Part shown: positions 24,769-34,293 of the stretch, piece after piece | How the letters are laid out: each line of letters begins with the position of its first letter | Position numbering within the stretch: position 1 is the stretch's first letter | NCBI RefSeq assembly: GCF_036013955.1 | Contig: NZ_CP107903.1 | Span: 4,898,001 to 4,962,000, forward strand | Reading direction: 5' to 3' | From: Streptomyces sp. NBC_00459 | GTDB taxonomy: Bacteria; Actinomycetota; Actinomycetes; Streptomycetales; Streptomycetaceae | Length of the DNA stretch: 64,000 nt | Notes under the pieces: model-generated | Seen by the model: only the letters and a program-made list of their open reading frames with translations | Databases searched by the model: none | Told to the model about the DNA's origin: nothing | Position numbers and translations under genes: made by a program

Positions 24769-25110
24769 ATGGCCCAGAACAAGGTCATGAAGCTGTGGAC
24801 CGTCGTCGTCACCGCCTTCCTGGCGCTGTGCACGACGCTCGGCCTGATCACGACGACCGCCACCGCGGCGGTAGCCGAGAGCCACCCGGCACGCAACTGC
24901 ACCGCACCCGCGGTGGTACCTCCCACAGCCGCCTGGGCCTGGTCCTACGCCCGGTCCCTGCCCCCCACGATGAAGCAGCGCATCCGAGCCGAGGCCCACG
25001 GCTCCTCCCCGAGCTGCCGACACCGCTCACCCGCGGACACGGACGCCGAGACAGAAGCCGGCCAGGAGAGCGACACGGACGCCGGGACGGCGCCACAGCC
25101 CCCGTCCTGA
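24769..25110 (+). CDS. Small secreted or membrane protein, DUF6344 type
   Basis: The 113-residue protein starts MAQNKVMKLWTVVVTAFLALC, a signal peptide or anchor (about 7-34). A short domain with two Cys (in ARNCTAP and SPSCRHR) and WAWSYARSLPPTMKQRI follows, then an acidic Glu/Asp/Thr tail. GAGGGG precedes the ATG at about 5 bases. It resembles the small streptomycete DUF6344 proteins found near gyrA. No function is known; the two Cys could form a disulfide outside the cell. Confidence 0.75.
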   Translation: MAQNKVMKLWTVVVTAFLALCTTLGLITTTATAAVAESHPARNCTAPAVVPPTAAWAWSYARSLPPTMKQRIRAEAHGSSPSCRHRSPADTDAETEAGQESDTDAGTAPQPPS

Positions 25111-25213
25111 CCCCGCTCGCGGGCCTCCTCGCGTGACCCTCATGTGATCCCCCTCCCCATGTAGCGGCGAACTTGCGTACAAAGCCACACGGAGAAGCAC
25201 CAGGACAGACGAA

Positions 25214-25243
25214 AGAACCCCAACCATCACTGGTTGGGGTTCT
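25214..25243. terminator. Terminator of tRNA-Ile, facing the small secreted-protein gene
   Basis: Perfect 13-bp stem (25214-25226 with 25231-25243) with loop TCAC, followed by T residues on the plus strand. It lies between convergent transcripts and may serve both. Confidence 0.88.
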
Positions 25244-25251
25244 TTTCGCTG

Positions 25252-25325
25252 TGGGGCTAACAGGATTTGAACCTGTGGCCTCATCCTTATCAGGGATGCG
25301 CTCTAACCAACTGAGCTATAGCCCC
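25252..25325 (-). tRNA. tRNA-Ile (anticodon GAT)
   Basis: This 74-base gene has acceptor stem GGGGCTA/TAGCCCC, anticodon loop CTGATAA giving GAT, and T-arm CAGGTTCAAATCCTG. The discriminator is A. The next bases are CAG, so CCA is not encoded. Its place downstream of gyrA matches ileT in mycobacteria. Confidence 0.97.
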
Positions 25326-25416
25326 GCCGCGCTCTGCGGTGTATGTCCCGCGCGCTGACCTCTGAAGATTAGCGCACGACGCGGCCAGTCCCAAAATCGA
25401 TAGTCAGACGGCAGTC

Positions 25417-25440
25417 GAGCGACGTTCGAGAACGTCGCTC
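25417..25440 (-). terminator. Hairpin downstream of the gyr-DUF3566 transcript
   Basis: Perfect 10-bp stem (25417-25426 with 25431-25440) with loop CGAG, 52 bases past the DUF3566 stop. Confidence 0.7.
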
Positions 25441-25491
25441 ACCCGCGTCTCACCTGCACTTCACCACTTCACCGTCAGTTCATCCGGCAGT

Positions 25492-26385
25492 TCACTCGTC
25501 CTCGGCGAGCGTCAGCTCGACGCCGCCGACGAAGCCCGCGGAGAGGTTGTAGATGAACGCGCCGAGCGTCGCCAGCGCCGTCGCGAGGACGACGTCGATG
25601 ACCGCGATGACCGACGTGAACAGCACGACGTTCTGCAGCGACAGGAACGACTGGAGGTCGAAGCCGTTGGACTCGTTCGACCCCGTGGCCTCCGAGATGG
25701 TGCCGCCGACCGTCGAGAAGACGCCCATCGCGTCCATGACCATCCACAGGACCACCGCCGCCACGATCGTGCAGATGCCCAGCGCGATCGACAGCAGGAA
25801 GCTGACCTTCATCACCGACCACGGGTCGGCCTTGGACACGCGCAGCCGGGCCTTGCGCGTGCGGGGCAGAGTGCTCGCCCCCGTGCGCGGGCGCCGTACG
25901 GCCCCCGTCTGGGCCGGGGCCTGAACCGGGGCCGCAGGCCCGGCCGGAGCGGCCGGGTAGGCCTGCGGCGGGTGGTAGGGCCCCGCAGGCTGCTGCGGCT
26001 GCCGGTCACCGGGCAACGGTGACTGCGGCGGAGCCGCGGCGCGCTGCGCGGCGGGCTCCGCCACCGGCATGGCACCCGGGGCTCCCGGGGCGGCCGGGCC
26101 CCCGCCGGCCCCGTACTGCTGGGTCTGCGGACCTCTGGCGTCCGTCACGGTTCCCCCCTGGGATCCCTGGGATCCATGTGTGTCGGGCGAGCGCTTGCCG
26201 GTCGTACGCGGCTTGATGGCCTGCAGGTTGGTCGTGTGCGGATCTGTCGCACTGTGCGCGTCCCTCGCACCCTGCTGCGCATCGGTCGCACGCGCGGCGG
26301 AGCCACGACCGCCGCCGTCTTTGTCCGTACCGGTCGAGGGACCGGACGAACTGCCGGACGAACCGGCGCCCGTGGCTCCGCTCAC
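25492..26385 (-). CDS. DUF3566 domain membrane protein
   Basis: This 297-residue protein has an N-terminal half that is low-complexity (Ser/Gly/Pro/Ala/Gln-rich). The C-terminal DUF3566 domain (about 175-297) starts RLRVSKADPWSVMKVSFLLS and has two transmembrane helices with the NGFDLQSFLSL loop between. It lies 18 bases downstream of gyrA, like Rv0007 in M. tuberculosis, so it is probably co-transcribed with the gyrase genes. Function is not established; the conserved position suggests an envelope or division link. The GTG start at 26385 gives the complete frame. Confidence 0.9.
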   Translation of the reverse strand: MSGATGAGSSGSSSGPSTGTDKDGGGRGSAARATDAQQGARDAHSATDPHTTNLQAIKPRTTGKRSPDTHGSQGSQGGTVTDARGPQTQQYGAGGGPAAPGAPGAMPVAEPAAQRAAAPPQSPLPGDRQPQQPAGPYHPPQAYPAAPAGPAAPVQAPAQTGAVRRPRTGASTLPRTRKARLRVSKADPWSVMKVSFLLSIALGICTIVAAVVLWMVMDAMGVFSTVGGTISEATGSNESNGFDLQSFLSLQNVVLFTSVIAVIDVVLATALATLGAFIYNLSAGFVGGVELTLAEDE

Positions 26386-26403
26386 GATGACTCACTCCTC
26401 GCG

Positions 26404-29010
26404 CTACTCCGACGAGGACTGATCGCCCTCGTCCGTGCCGATGGTCACGGTGCCCTCGGCCGACTCGTCGACGGCGTCCTCGCCGTCGACCGCCTCGGCC
26501 TCGCTTCCCGCCTCGGCGTTACGTGCGATGCCGACCACGGCATCGCGCTTGCCCAGGTTGATCAGTTGGACGCCCATGGTGTCACGGCCCGTCTCCCTGA
26601 CCTCATTGACCCGCGTACGAATCACACCGCCCGAGAGCGTGATGGCGAGGATCTCGTCGGTCTCCTCGACCACCAGCGCACCGACGAGAGAACCGCGGTC
26701 CTCGACGATCTTGGCGGCCTTGATGCCGAGGCCGCCGCGACCCTGGACGCGGTACTCGTCGACGTTGGTCCGCTTCGCGTATCCGCCGTCGGTAGCAGTG
26801 AACACGAACGTACCGGGTCGAACAACATTCATCGAGAGCAGCTGGTCTCCCTCACGGAAGCTCATGCCCTTGACACCCGAGGTGGCCCGGCCCATCGGAC
26901 GCAGTGCGTCGTCCGTCGCCGTGAACCTGATCGACTGTGCCTTCCTGCTGATCAGGAGCAGATCATCCTCTGCCGAAACGAGTTCGGCTCCGATCAGTTC
27001 GTCGTCGGAACCGTCCTCCGTCTCACGGAGGTTGATCGCGATCACACCGCCCGAACGCGGGGAATCGTAATCCTTCAGAGGCGTCTTCTTCACCAGACCA
27101 CCCTTGGTGGCCAGCACGAGATAGGGCGCCGCCTCGTAGTCGCGGATCGCCAGGATCTCCGCGATCGCCTCGTCCGGCTGGAAGGCCAGCAGGTTGGCGA
27201 CGTGCTGTCCACGCGCGTCACGTCCGGCGTCGGGCAGCTCGTAGGCCTTCGCGCGGTAGACCCGGCCCTTGTTGGTGAAGAACAGCAGCCAATGGTGGGT
27301 CGTCGACACGAAGAAGTGGTCGACGATGTCGTCTTCCTTGAGCTTCGTGCCGCGTACGCCCTTGCCGCCGCGCTTCTGCGAGCGGTAGTCCTCGGTCTTG
27401 GTCCGCTTGACGTAGCCGCCGCGCGAGATCGTGACGACGATGTCCTCTTCGGCGATCAGGTCTTCGATGGACATGTCACCGTCGAAGGGGACCAGCTTGG
27501 AGCGGCGGTCGTCGCCGAACTTCTCGACGATCGCGGCGAGTTCCTCGCTGATGATGCCGCGCTGACGCACGGGCGAGGCCAGGATCGCGTTGTACTCGCG
27601 GATCTTCGCCTGCAGCTCGTCGTGCTCGGCGACGATCTTCTGCCGCTCCAGAGCCGCCAGCCGGCGCAGCTGCATCTCCAGGATCGCGTTGGCCTGGATC
27701 TCGTCGATCTCCAGGAGGCCCATCAGGCCCTCGCGCGCGATCTCGACGGTGTCACTGCGCCGGATCAGCGCGATGACCTCGTCGATGGCGTCCAGGGCCT
27801 TCAGCAGGCCTCGCAGGATGTGCGCGCGCTCCTCGGCCTTGCGCAGCCGGAACTTCGTACGCCGGACGATGACCTCGATCTGGTGCGTCACCCAGTGCCG
27901 GATGAACGCGTCCAGGGACAGGGTGCGCGGCACGCCGTCGACGAGCGCCAGCATGTTCGCGCCGAAGTTCGTCTGCAGGTCGGTGTGCTTGTAGAGGTTG
28001 TTCAGCACGACCTTGGCGACCGCGTCCCGCTTCAGGACGATGACCAGGCGCTGGCCCGTACGGGACGACGTCTCGTCGCGGACGTCCGCGATGCCGCCGA
28101 TCTTGCTGTCCTTGACCAGGTCGGCGATCTTCTGCGCGAGGTTGTCCGGGTTGACCTGGTACGGGAGTTCGGTGACCACCAGGCACTGGCGGTTCTGGAT
28201 CTCCTCGACGTCGACGACCGCGCGCATCGTGATGGAGCCACGGCCGGTGCGGTACGCCTCCTCGATGCCCTTGCGGCCCACCACCAGCGCGCCACTGGGG
28301 AAGTCGGGGCCCTTGATGCGCTCGATCAGGGCGTCGAGCAGTTCCTCGTGAGAAGCCTCGGGGTTCTCCAGGTACCACTGGGCGCCGGCCGCGACCTCAC
28401 GGAGGTTGTGCGGCGGGATGTTCGTCGCCATACCGACCGCGATGCCCGCCGAGCCGTTGATCAGCAGGTTCGGGAAGCGGGCCGGCAGAACCGTCGGCTC
28501 CTGGTTGCGGCCGTCGTAGTTGTCCGTGAAGTCGACGGTCTCCTCGTCGATGTCGCGGACCATCTCCATGGACAGCGGCTTCAGCTTGCACTCGGTGTAC
28601 CGCATGGCGGCGGCCGGGTCGTTGCCGGGAGAGCCGAAGTTGCCGTTGGAGTCCACCAGCGGCATCCGCATCGACCACGGCTGCGCGAGACGGACCAGCG
28701 CGTCGTAGATCGAGGAGTCGCCGTGCGGGTGGTAGGTACCCATGACGTCACCGACGACGCGGGCGCACTTGTAGAAGCCCTTCTCGGGCCGGTAGCCGCC
28801 GTCGTACATCGCGTACAGGACGCGGCGGTGGACGGGCTTGAGACCGTCCCTTACGTCGGGCAGCGCGCGCGACACGATGACGGACATCGCGTAGTCGAGG
28901 TACGAGCGCTGCATCTCGGTCTCGAGCCCGACGGGCTCGACGCGCAGAGTGATCTGGCCCTCTTCGGGCGAGTTGGGACCAGTGGGGGAAAGCGGTGTCT
29001 CGTCGGTCAT
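26404..29010 (-). CDS. gyrA: DNA gyrase subunit A
   Basis: The 868-residue breakage-reunion subunit has catalytic Tyr138 in AAMRYTECKL. The quinolone region HPHGDSSIYDAL carries Ser99 and Asp103, equivalent to the wild-type E. coli residues 83 and 87. A C-terminal DNA-wrapping propeller contains the GyrA-box QKRGGKG near residue 552. With GyrB it introduces negative supercoils in the nucleoid. A short acidic tail ends the protein. Start ATG 29010 lies 42 bases downstream of gyrB; the two are expected to share a transcript. The length is normal for actinobacteria. Confidence 0.98.
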   Translation of the reverse strand: MTDETPLSPTGPNSPEEGQITLRVEPVGLETEMQRSYLDYAMSVIVSRALPDVRDGLKPVHRRVLYAMYDGGYRPEKGFYKCARVVGDVMGTYHPHGDSSIYDALVRLAQPWSMRMPLVDSNGNFGSPGNDPAAAMRYTECKLKPLSMEMVRDIDEETVDFTDNYDGRNQEPTVLPARFPNLLINGSAGIAVGMATNIPPHNLREVAAGAQWYLENPEASHEELLDALIERIKGPDFPSGALVVGRKGIEEAYRTGRGSITMRAVVDVEEIQNRQCLVVTELPYQVNPDNLAQKIADLVKDSKIGGIADVRDETSSRTGQRLVIVLKRDAVAKVVLNNLYKHTDLQTNFGANMLALVDGVPRTLSLDAFIRHWVTHQIEVIVRRTKFRLRKAEERAHILRGLLKALDAIDEVIALIRRSDTVEIAREGLMGLLEIDEIQANAILEMQLRRLAALERQKIVAEHDELQAKIREYNAILASPVRQRGIISEELAAIVEKFGDDRRSKLVPFDGDMSIEDLIAEEDIVVTISRGGYVKRTKTEDYRSQKRGGKGVRGTKLKEDDIVDHFFVSTTHHWLLFFTNKGRVYRAKAYELPDAGRDARGQHVANLLAFQPDEAIAEILAIRDYEAAPYLVLATKGGLVKKTPLKDYDSPRSGGVIAINLRETEDGSDDELIGAELVSAEDDLLLISRKAQSIRFTATDDALRPMGRATSGVKGMSFREGDQLLSMNVVRPGTFVFTATDGGYAKRTNVDEYRVQGRGGLGIKAAKIVEDRGSLVGALVVEETDEILAITLSGGVIRTRVNEVRETGRDTMGVQLINLGKRDAVVGIARNAEAGSEAEAVDGEDAVDESAEGTVTIGTDEGDQSSSE

Positions 29011-29052
29011 TGCTGGTGAAGATCCTTTCTGGTGCGGTCAGCTGAGACCGAC

Positions 29053-31113
29053 TCAGATGTCGAGGAAGCGGACGTCCTTGGCGTTGCGCTGGATGAACGC
29101 GCGGCGTGCCTCCACGTCCTCGCCCATCAGGACCGAGAACAGGTCGTCGGCCTGCGCGGCGTCGTCGAGCGTGACCTGGCCGAGGACCCGGTGCTCCTGG
29201 TCCATCGTCGTGATGCGCAGTTCCTCGGCGTTCATCTCGCCGAGGCCCTTGAAGCGCTGGACCGAGTCGTCCCGGGTGCGCTTGCCGTTCTGCCGGCCGT
29301 GCTCGATCAGCGCGTCGCGCTCGCGGTCCGAGTACGCGTACTCGAAGTCGTCCCGGCCCCACTTGATCTTGTACAGCGGGGGACGGGAGAGGAACACGTG
29401 TCCGGCCTCGACCAGCGGGCGCATGAAGCGGAACAGGAAGGTCAACAGCAGGGTGTTGATGTGCTGGCCGTCGACGTCGGCGTCCGCCATCAGGATGATC
29501 TTGTGATAGCGCAGCTTCGCGATGTCGAAGTCCTCGTGGACCCCGGTACCGAACGCCGAGATCAGCGCCTGGATCTCCTGGTTCTGCAGGATCTTGTCGA
29601 TCCGCGCCTTCTCGACGTTGAGGATCTTGCCTCGGATCGGGAGGATCGCCTGGTACTGCGGGTTGCGGCCGGACTTGGCCGAACCACCGGCGGAGTCACC
29701 CTCGACGATGAAGATCTCGCACTTGGTGGGGTCGTTCGACTGGCAGTCGGACAGCTTGCCCGGCAGCGACGCCGTCTCCAGCAGACCCTTGCGACGCGTG
29801 AGGTCACGGGCCTTGCGGGCCGCCACGCGCGCGGTGGCCGCCTGGATGCCCTTGCGGATGATGTCCGAGGCCTCGACCGGGTTGCGGTCCAGCCAGTCGT
29901 TGAGGTGCTCGTAGACCGCCTTCTGTACGAAGGTCTTCGCCTCCGTGTTGCCCAGCTTGGTCTTGGTCTGGCCCTCGAACTGGGGCTCGCTGAGCTTGAC
30001 CGAGATGATCGCGGTCAGACCCTCGCGGATGTCGTCACCCGTGAGGTTGTCGTCCTTCTCGCGGAGCAGCTTCTTGTCGCGCGCGTACTTGTTGATCAGC
30101 GAGGTCAGCGCCGCCCGGAAGCCCTCCTCGTGCGTACCGCCCTCGTGCGTGTGGATGATGTTGGCGAAGGAGTACACACCCTCGGTGTAACCACTGTTCC
30201 ACTGCATCGCGACCTCGAGGGACAGGCTCTTGTCCCTGTCCTCCGCCTCCAGGTCGATGACCGTCGGGTGCACCACGTCTCCCTTGCGGGAGTTGAGGTA
30301 CGTCACGTAGTCGACGATGCCGCCCTCGTAGTGGTACGAGACGGTCCTGACCTCGTCCTTCTCGTCGGCGCCCGCCTCGTCGGCACCGGCCGTCGCCTTC
30401 GCCACCTCGCGCTCGTCAGTGAGTTTGATCGTCAAACCCTTGTTGAGGAACGCCATCTCCTGGAAGCGCCGCGAGAGCGTCTCGAAGGAGTACTCGGTGG
30501 TTTCGAAGATGTCGGCGTCGGCCCAGAAGGTGACCGACGTGCCGGTCTCGGCCGTGGCCTCGTGCTGCGCGAGCGGAGCCGTCGGGACGCCCAGCTTGTA
30601 GTCCTGCGTCCAGCGGTAGCCGTCGGTCCGCACCTCCACGGCGACCCTGCTGGACAGGGCGTTCACGACGGAGACACCGACGCCGTGCAGACCGCCGGAG
30701 ACCGCATAGCCGCCGCCGCCGAACTTGCCGCCCGCGTGCAGCACGGTGAGCACGACCTCAAGGGCCGGTTTGCCCTCGGACGGGACGATGCCCACCGGGA
30801 TGCCTCGGCCGTTGTCGATGACGCGTACGCCACCGTCGGGGAGGATCGTCACGTCGATGGTGTCCGCGTGACCGGCCAGCGCCTCGTCGACGGAGTTGTC
30901 GACGACCTCCTGCACCAGGTGGTGCAGACCACGCTCACCGGTCGAGCCGATGTACATGCCGGGTCGCTTGCGGACCGCGTCCAGACCCTCGAGGACGGTG
31001 ATGGCGCTGGCGTCGTACGAGGCGGTGACCTCGTCGTTCATGGAGGTCGCCTCGGGTTTCGCGCCGGCGTCGGTGGACGGGATGTTCTCGTTGGGGTTGC
31101 CGGAATCGGCCAC
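29053..31113 (-). CDS. gyrB: DNA gyrase subunit B
   Basis: The 686-residue ATPase subunit has GHKL motifs (VDNSVDEAL, DNGRGIPVG, GGLHGVGVSVVNALS) and the TOPRIM domain with VEGDSAGGSAKSGR, PIRGKILNVEKAR and ADADVDGQHI. It ends KDVRFLDI, the normal GyrB C-terminus. The GTG at 31113 has AAAGGG about 8 bases upstream and starts ADSGNPNEN, as in other streptomycete GyrB; the frame is open far upstream but without a ribosome site. Quinolone and novobiocin target residues were not compared in detail. It is followed by gyrA. Confidence 0.97.
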   Translation of the reverse strand: MADSGNPNENIPSTDAGAKPEATSMNDEVTASYDASAITVLEGLDAVRKRPGMYIGSTGERGLHHLVQEVVDNSVDEALAGHADTIDVTILPDGGVRVIDNGRGIPVGIVPSEGKPALEVVLTVLHAGGKFGGGGYAVSGGLHGVGVSVVNALSSRVAVEVRTDGYRWTQDYKLGVPTAPLAQHEATAETGTSVTFWADADIFETTEYSFETLSRRFQEMAFLNKGLTIKLTDEREVAKATAGADEAGADEKDEVRTVSYHYEGGIVDYVTYLNSRKGDVVHPTVIDLEAEDRDKSLSLEVAMQWNSGYTEGVYSFANIIHTHEGGTHEEGFRAALTSLINKYARDKKLLREKDDNLTGDDIREGLTAIISVKLSEPQFEGQTKTKLGNTEAKTFVQKAVYEHLNDWLDRNPVEASDIIRKGIQAATARVAARKARDLTRRKGLLETASLPGKLSDCQSNDPTKCEIFIVEGDSAGGSAKSGRNPQYQAILPIRGKILNVEKARIDKILQNQEIQALISAFGTGVHEDFDIAKLRYHKIILMADADVDGQHINTLLLTFLFRFMRPLVEAGHVFLSRPPLYKIKWGRDDFEYAYSDRERDALIEHGRQNGKRTRDDSVQRFKGLGEMNAEELRITTMDQEHRVLGQVTLDDAAQADDLFSVLMGEDVEARRAFIQRNAKDVRFLDI

Positions 31114-31523
31114 GAAGCGCCCTTTCTGGCACAGCACAAGCCGAACTCCGGGGGTCCCCCCTCTGGAGGGTGGCCGGATCGGCTGCGGCGTGTTGCGTTG
31201 GTAAGCCTTAGTCAGCGGTGCACACCATTTCCCGGTGGTCCCCTCCAATGGGGCGGGATTAGCTTCCAGTCTACCGGTAGCGCCGACAGTGATGGGGGTT
31301 TGCCGGTACCTGAGTCCGCATGTGCCGCCCTCAACCGGTCTCTCCCGAGTCCCCATATACGGAGCGGGGCTCCAAGGGGCTTGGAGTGGCACTCAGCGCT
31401 TCCGGGTGTCAACCCTTGGCTACCGGGGAGTCAAGAAGGGATTCGCAAACGCGCGCACCACCGTCCGCGGGCCCCCGCCGCCCGTTCCGTGTGACACAGC
31501 TCACCTACAGGGAGTGGTGGGGC
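31114..31523. other. gyrB leader and promoter spacer
   Basis: A 410-base gap between dciA and gyrB on the minus strand, so gyrB probably has its own promoter, expected to respond to supercoiling in this family. I could not fix a -35/-10 pair. No coding frame was supported. Confidence 0.45.
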
Positions 31524-32084
31524 TCACCCGTAGGTGTCACCCGGGCCCGTGCTCCCGGGCGCCCGTAGCGGGCCGAAACGGCGGGCCGGACCCTGAGGCC
31601 CCAGCACCTTGATCAGCCGCACCCTGCCCTGCCCGAGGTCCTCGTTCAGCCGTGCGACCAGCTGCGGCGCGAGCAGCCGCACGTTCGTCGCCCACGCCGT
31701 CGAGTCGCAGCGCACGGTGAGCACCCGCTCGTCCTCGTCGTACGACTCCGGCTCGCAGTGCTTGGCCAGGTCCGCGCCGACGATCTCCGGCCAGCGGCCC
31801 ATCACCCCGCCCACCGCGGCCGGCGCCTCCCACCCGCGCTCCGTCACCAGCCGGTTGATCGCCGCACCGAGCGCCATGGGGTCACGCCTGTCCCGCCCCG
31901 AGCCGGAACGCAGACCGCCCCCGCGCCGGGACTGCTTCTTCTGCTGGACGGCGTCCCCACGCGCGCGTGCCGCCTCTTTCGCCGCTCTGAGCGCCACCCG
32001 CGCGAGATCCACCCCGGAGTGCTCGGGGACCTGCGTGGGGGCTTCCTCCGGGGTACCCCCGGGCATGGGCTCCTGGGCCGTCAT
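31524..32084 (-). CDS. dciA: DciA-type helicase loader/operator (DUF721)
   Basis: The 186-residue protein has a basic, low-complexity N-terminal half (QQKKQSRRGGGLRSG) and a DUF721 domain (about 70-165) with INRLVTERGWEAPAAVGGV, RWPEIVGADLAKHCEPESY and STAWATNVRLLAPQLVARLN. DUF721 proteins include DciA, which assists the replicative helicase DnaB in bacteria lacking DnaC/DnaI. The M. tuberculosis equivalent is Rv0004, at the same site between recF and gyrB. The ATG overlaps the recF stop by 4 bases (ATGA), indicating coupled translation. Assignment is strong; the mechanism here is by analogy. Confidence 0.9.
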   Translation of the reverse strand: MTAQEPMPGGTPEEAPTQVPEHSGVDLARVALRAAKEAARARGDAVQQKKQSRRGGGLRSGSGRDRRDPMALGAAINRLVTERGWEAPAAVGGVMGRWPEIVGADLAKHCEPESYDEDERVLTVRCDSTAWATNVRLLAPQLVARLNEDLGQGRVRLIKVLGPQGPARRFGPLRAPGSTGPGDTYG

Positions 32085-33202
32085 ACGCGCTCCACCGCCC
32101 CGTCGGACACCGAGTAACGCGCCCCCGCCAGCACATGCGGTACGTCGTCGTCGACCGCGGCCGTCACCAGCACCTGCTCACCGGGCGCCACCAGCTCCGC
32201 CAGCCGCTCCCGGCGCCGGGTGTCCAGCTCCGCGAACACGTCGTCGAGCACCAGCACCGGCTCGTTGCCCTCGGCCCGCAGCAGGTCGTACGAGGCCAGC
32301 CGCAGCGCCAGCGCGTACGACCACGACTCACCGTGGGACGCGTACCCCTTGGCGGGCAGCTGGCCGAGCTTGAGATGCAGATCGTCCCGATGCGGTCCCA
32401 CGAGGGTGACGCCCCGCTCGATCTCCTGCTTGCGGACCTCGGCCAGGGCCGCCATCAGCTGCTCGTACAGCTCCTCACGCGCGTGTGCCTCGCCCGGGGC
32501 CGACGGCTTGTACTCCAGGGCGAGCGGACCGCCGCCGGGCGCCAGTTGCTCGTACGCCTTGTCGGCCAGCGGCTGGATCGCGGCGATCAGGTCGAGCCGC
32601 TGGGCCAGCAACTCGGCCCCCACGCGCGCGAGATGCTGGTCCCACACGTCGAGCGTCGACAGGTCCATCGTGCGACCGCCGTGCCGCCGGGCCAGCGCCG
32701 CCGACTTGAGGAGCGTGTTGCGCTGCTTGAGAACCCGGTCGTAGTCGGAGCGCACACCCGCCATCCGCGGGGAGCGCAGGGTGATCAGCTCGTCGAGGAA
32801 CCGCCGCCGCTCACCCGGATCCCCCTTCACCAGGGCGAGATCCTCCGGCGCGAACAGCACCGTCCGTACGATCCCCAGTACGTCGCGGGGTCTGACCTGC
32901 GACGACCTGTTGATGCGAGCGCGGTTCGCGCGGCCGGGGTTCAGCTCCAGCTCGACCAGCTGCTGCCGCTCGCCCTGCTTGACCTGTGCCCGGACGATCG
33001 CCCGGTCGGCACCCATGCGGACCAGGGGGGCGTCCGAGGAGACCCGGTGGCTGCCCAGCGTGGCGAGATAGCCGACCGCCTCGACGAGGTTGGTCTTGCC
33101 CTGGCCGTTGGGGCCCACGAACGCGGTGACGCCCGGTTCGAGCGGCACCTCGGCCTGGGCGTACGAGCGGAAGTCGGCCAGCGACAGATGCGTGACGTGC
33201 AT
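32081..33202 (-). CDS. recF: DNA replication and repair protein RecF
   Basis: The 373-residue SMC-like ATPase has Walker A in GPNGQGKTNLVEA, an R-F-L-D-E signature region and Walker B in VLVLDDVFAELD. RecF helps load RecA on gapped DNA. It starts HVTHLSLADFRSYAQAEVPL after the ATG at 33202. It lies in the conserved dnaN-gnd-recF-dciA-gyrB order, with gnd 52 bases upstream, and overlaps dciA by 4 bases. Confidence 0.97.
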   Translation of the reverse strand: MHVTHLSLADFRSYAQAEVPLEPGVTAFVGPNGQGKTNLVEAVGYLATLGSHRVSSDAPLVRMGADRAIVRAQVKQGERQQLVELELNPGRANRARINRSSQVRPRDVLGIVRTVLFAPEDLALVKGDPGERRRFLDELITLRSPRMAGVRSDYDRVLKQRNTLLKSAALARRHGGRTMDLSTLDVWDQHLARVGAELLAQRLDLIAAIQPLADKAYEQLAPGGGPLALEYKPSAPGEAHAREELYEQLMAALAEVRKQEIERGVTLVGPHRDDLHLKLGQLPAKGYASHGESWSYALALRLASYDLLRAEGNEPVLVLDDVFAELDTRRRERLAELVAPGEQVLVTAAVDDDVPHVLAGARYSVSDGAVERV

Positions 33203-33254
33203 GGTCGTTCGCCGACCTCCCCCGGACTTGTGGACCGCTGAGCGGCCCTGTGGA

Positions 33255-34130
<876 letters not shown>

Positions 34131-34293
34131 CAGTTGTTCCTTAGGTTGCGACGTGGCATGAGGGCACTCCTGTTGCTCGTGCCCACGTCCGAGCCTAAAC
34201 CCGGACGCTCATGCACACCTGTGGGCATACGCGCTCAAACGTATGCCCCCACCTGCGGTGTTCCTCGTCGGAGGCGATCGGCGGCCGGAAGGC

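Noticed and set aside
26176..29019. A 947-codon open frame on the plus strand opposite gyrA
   Set aside because: Antisense shadow caused by high G+C third positions; gyrA on the other strand is unmistakable.
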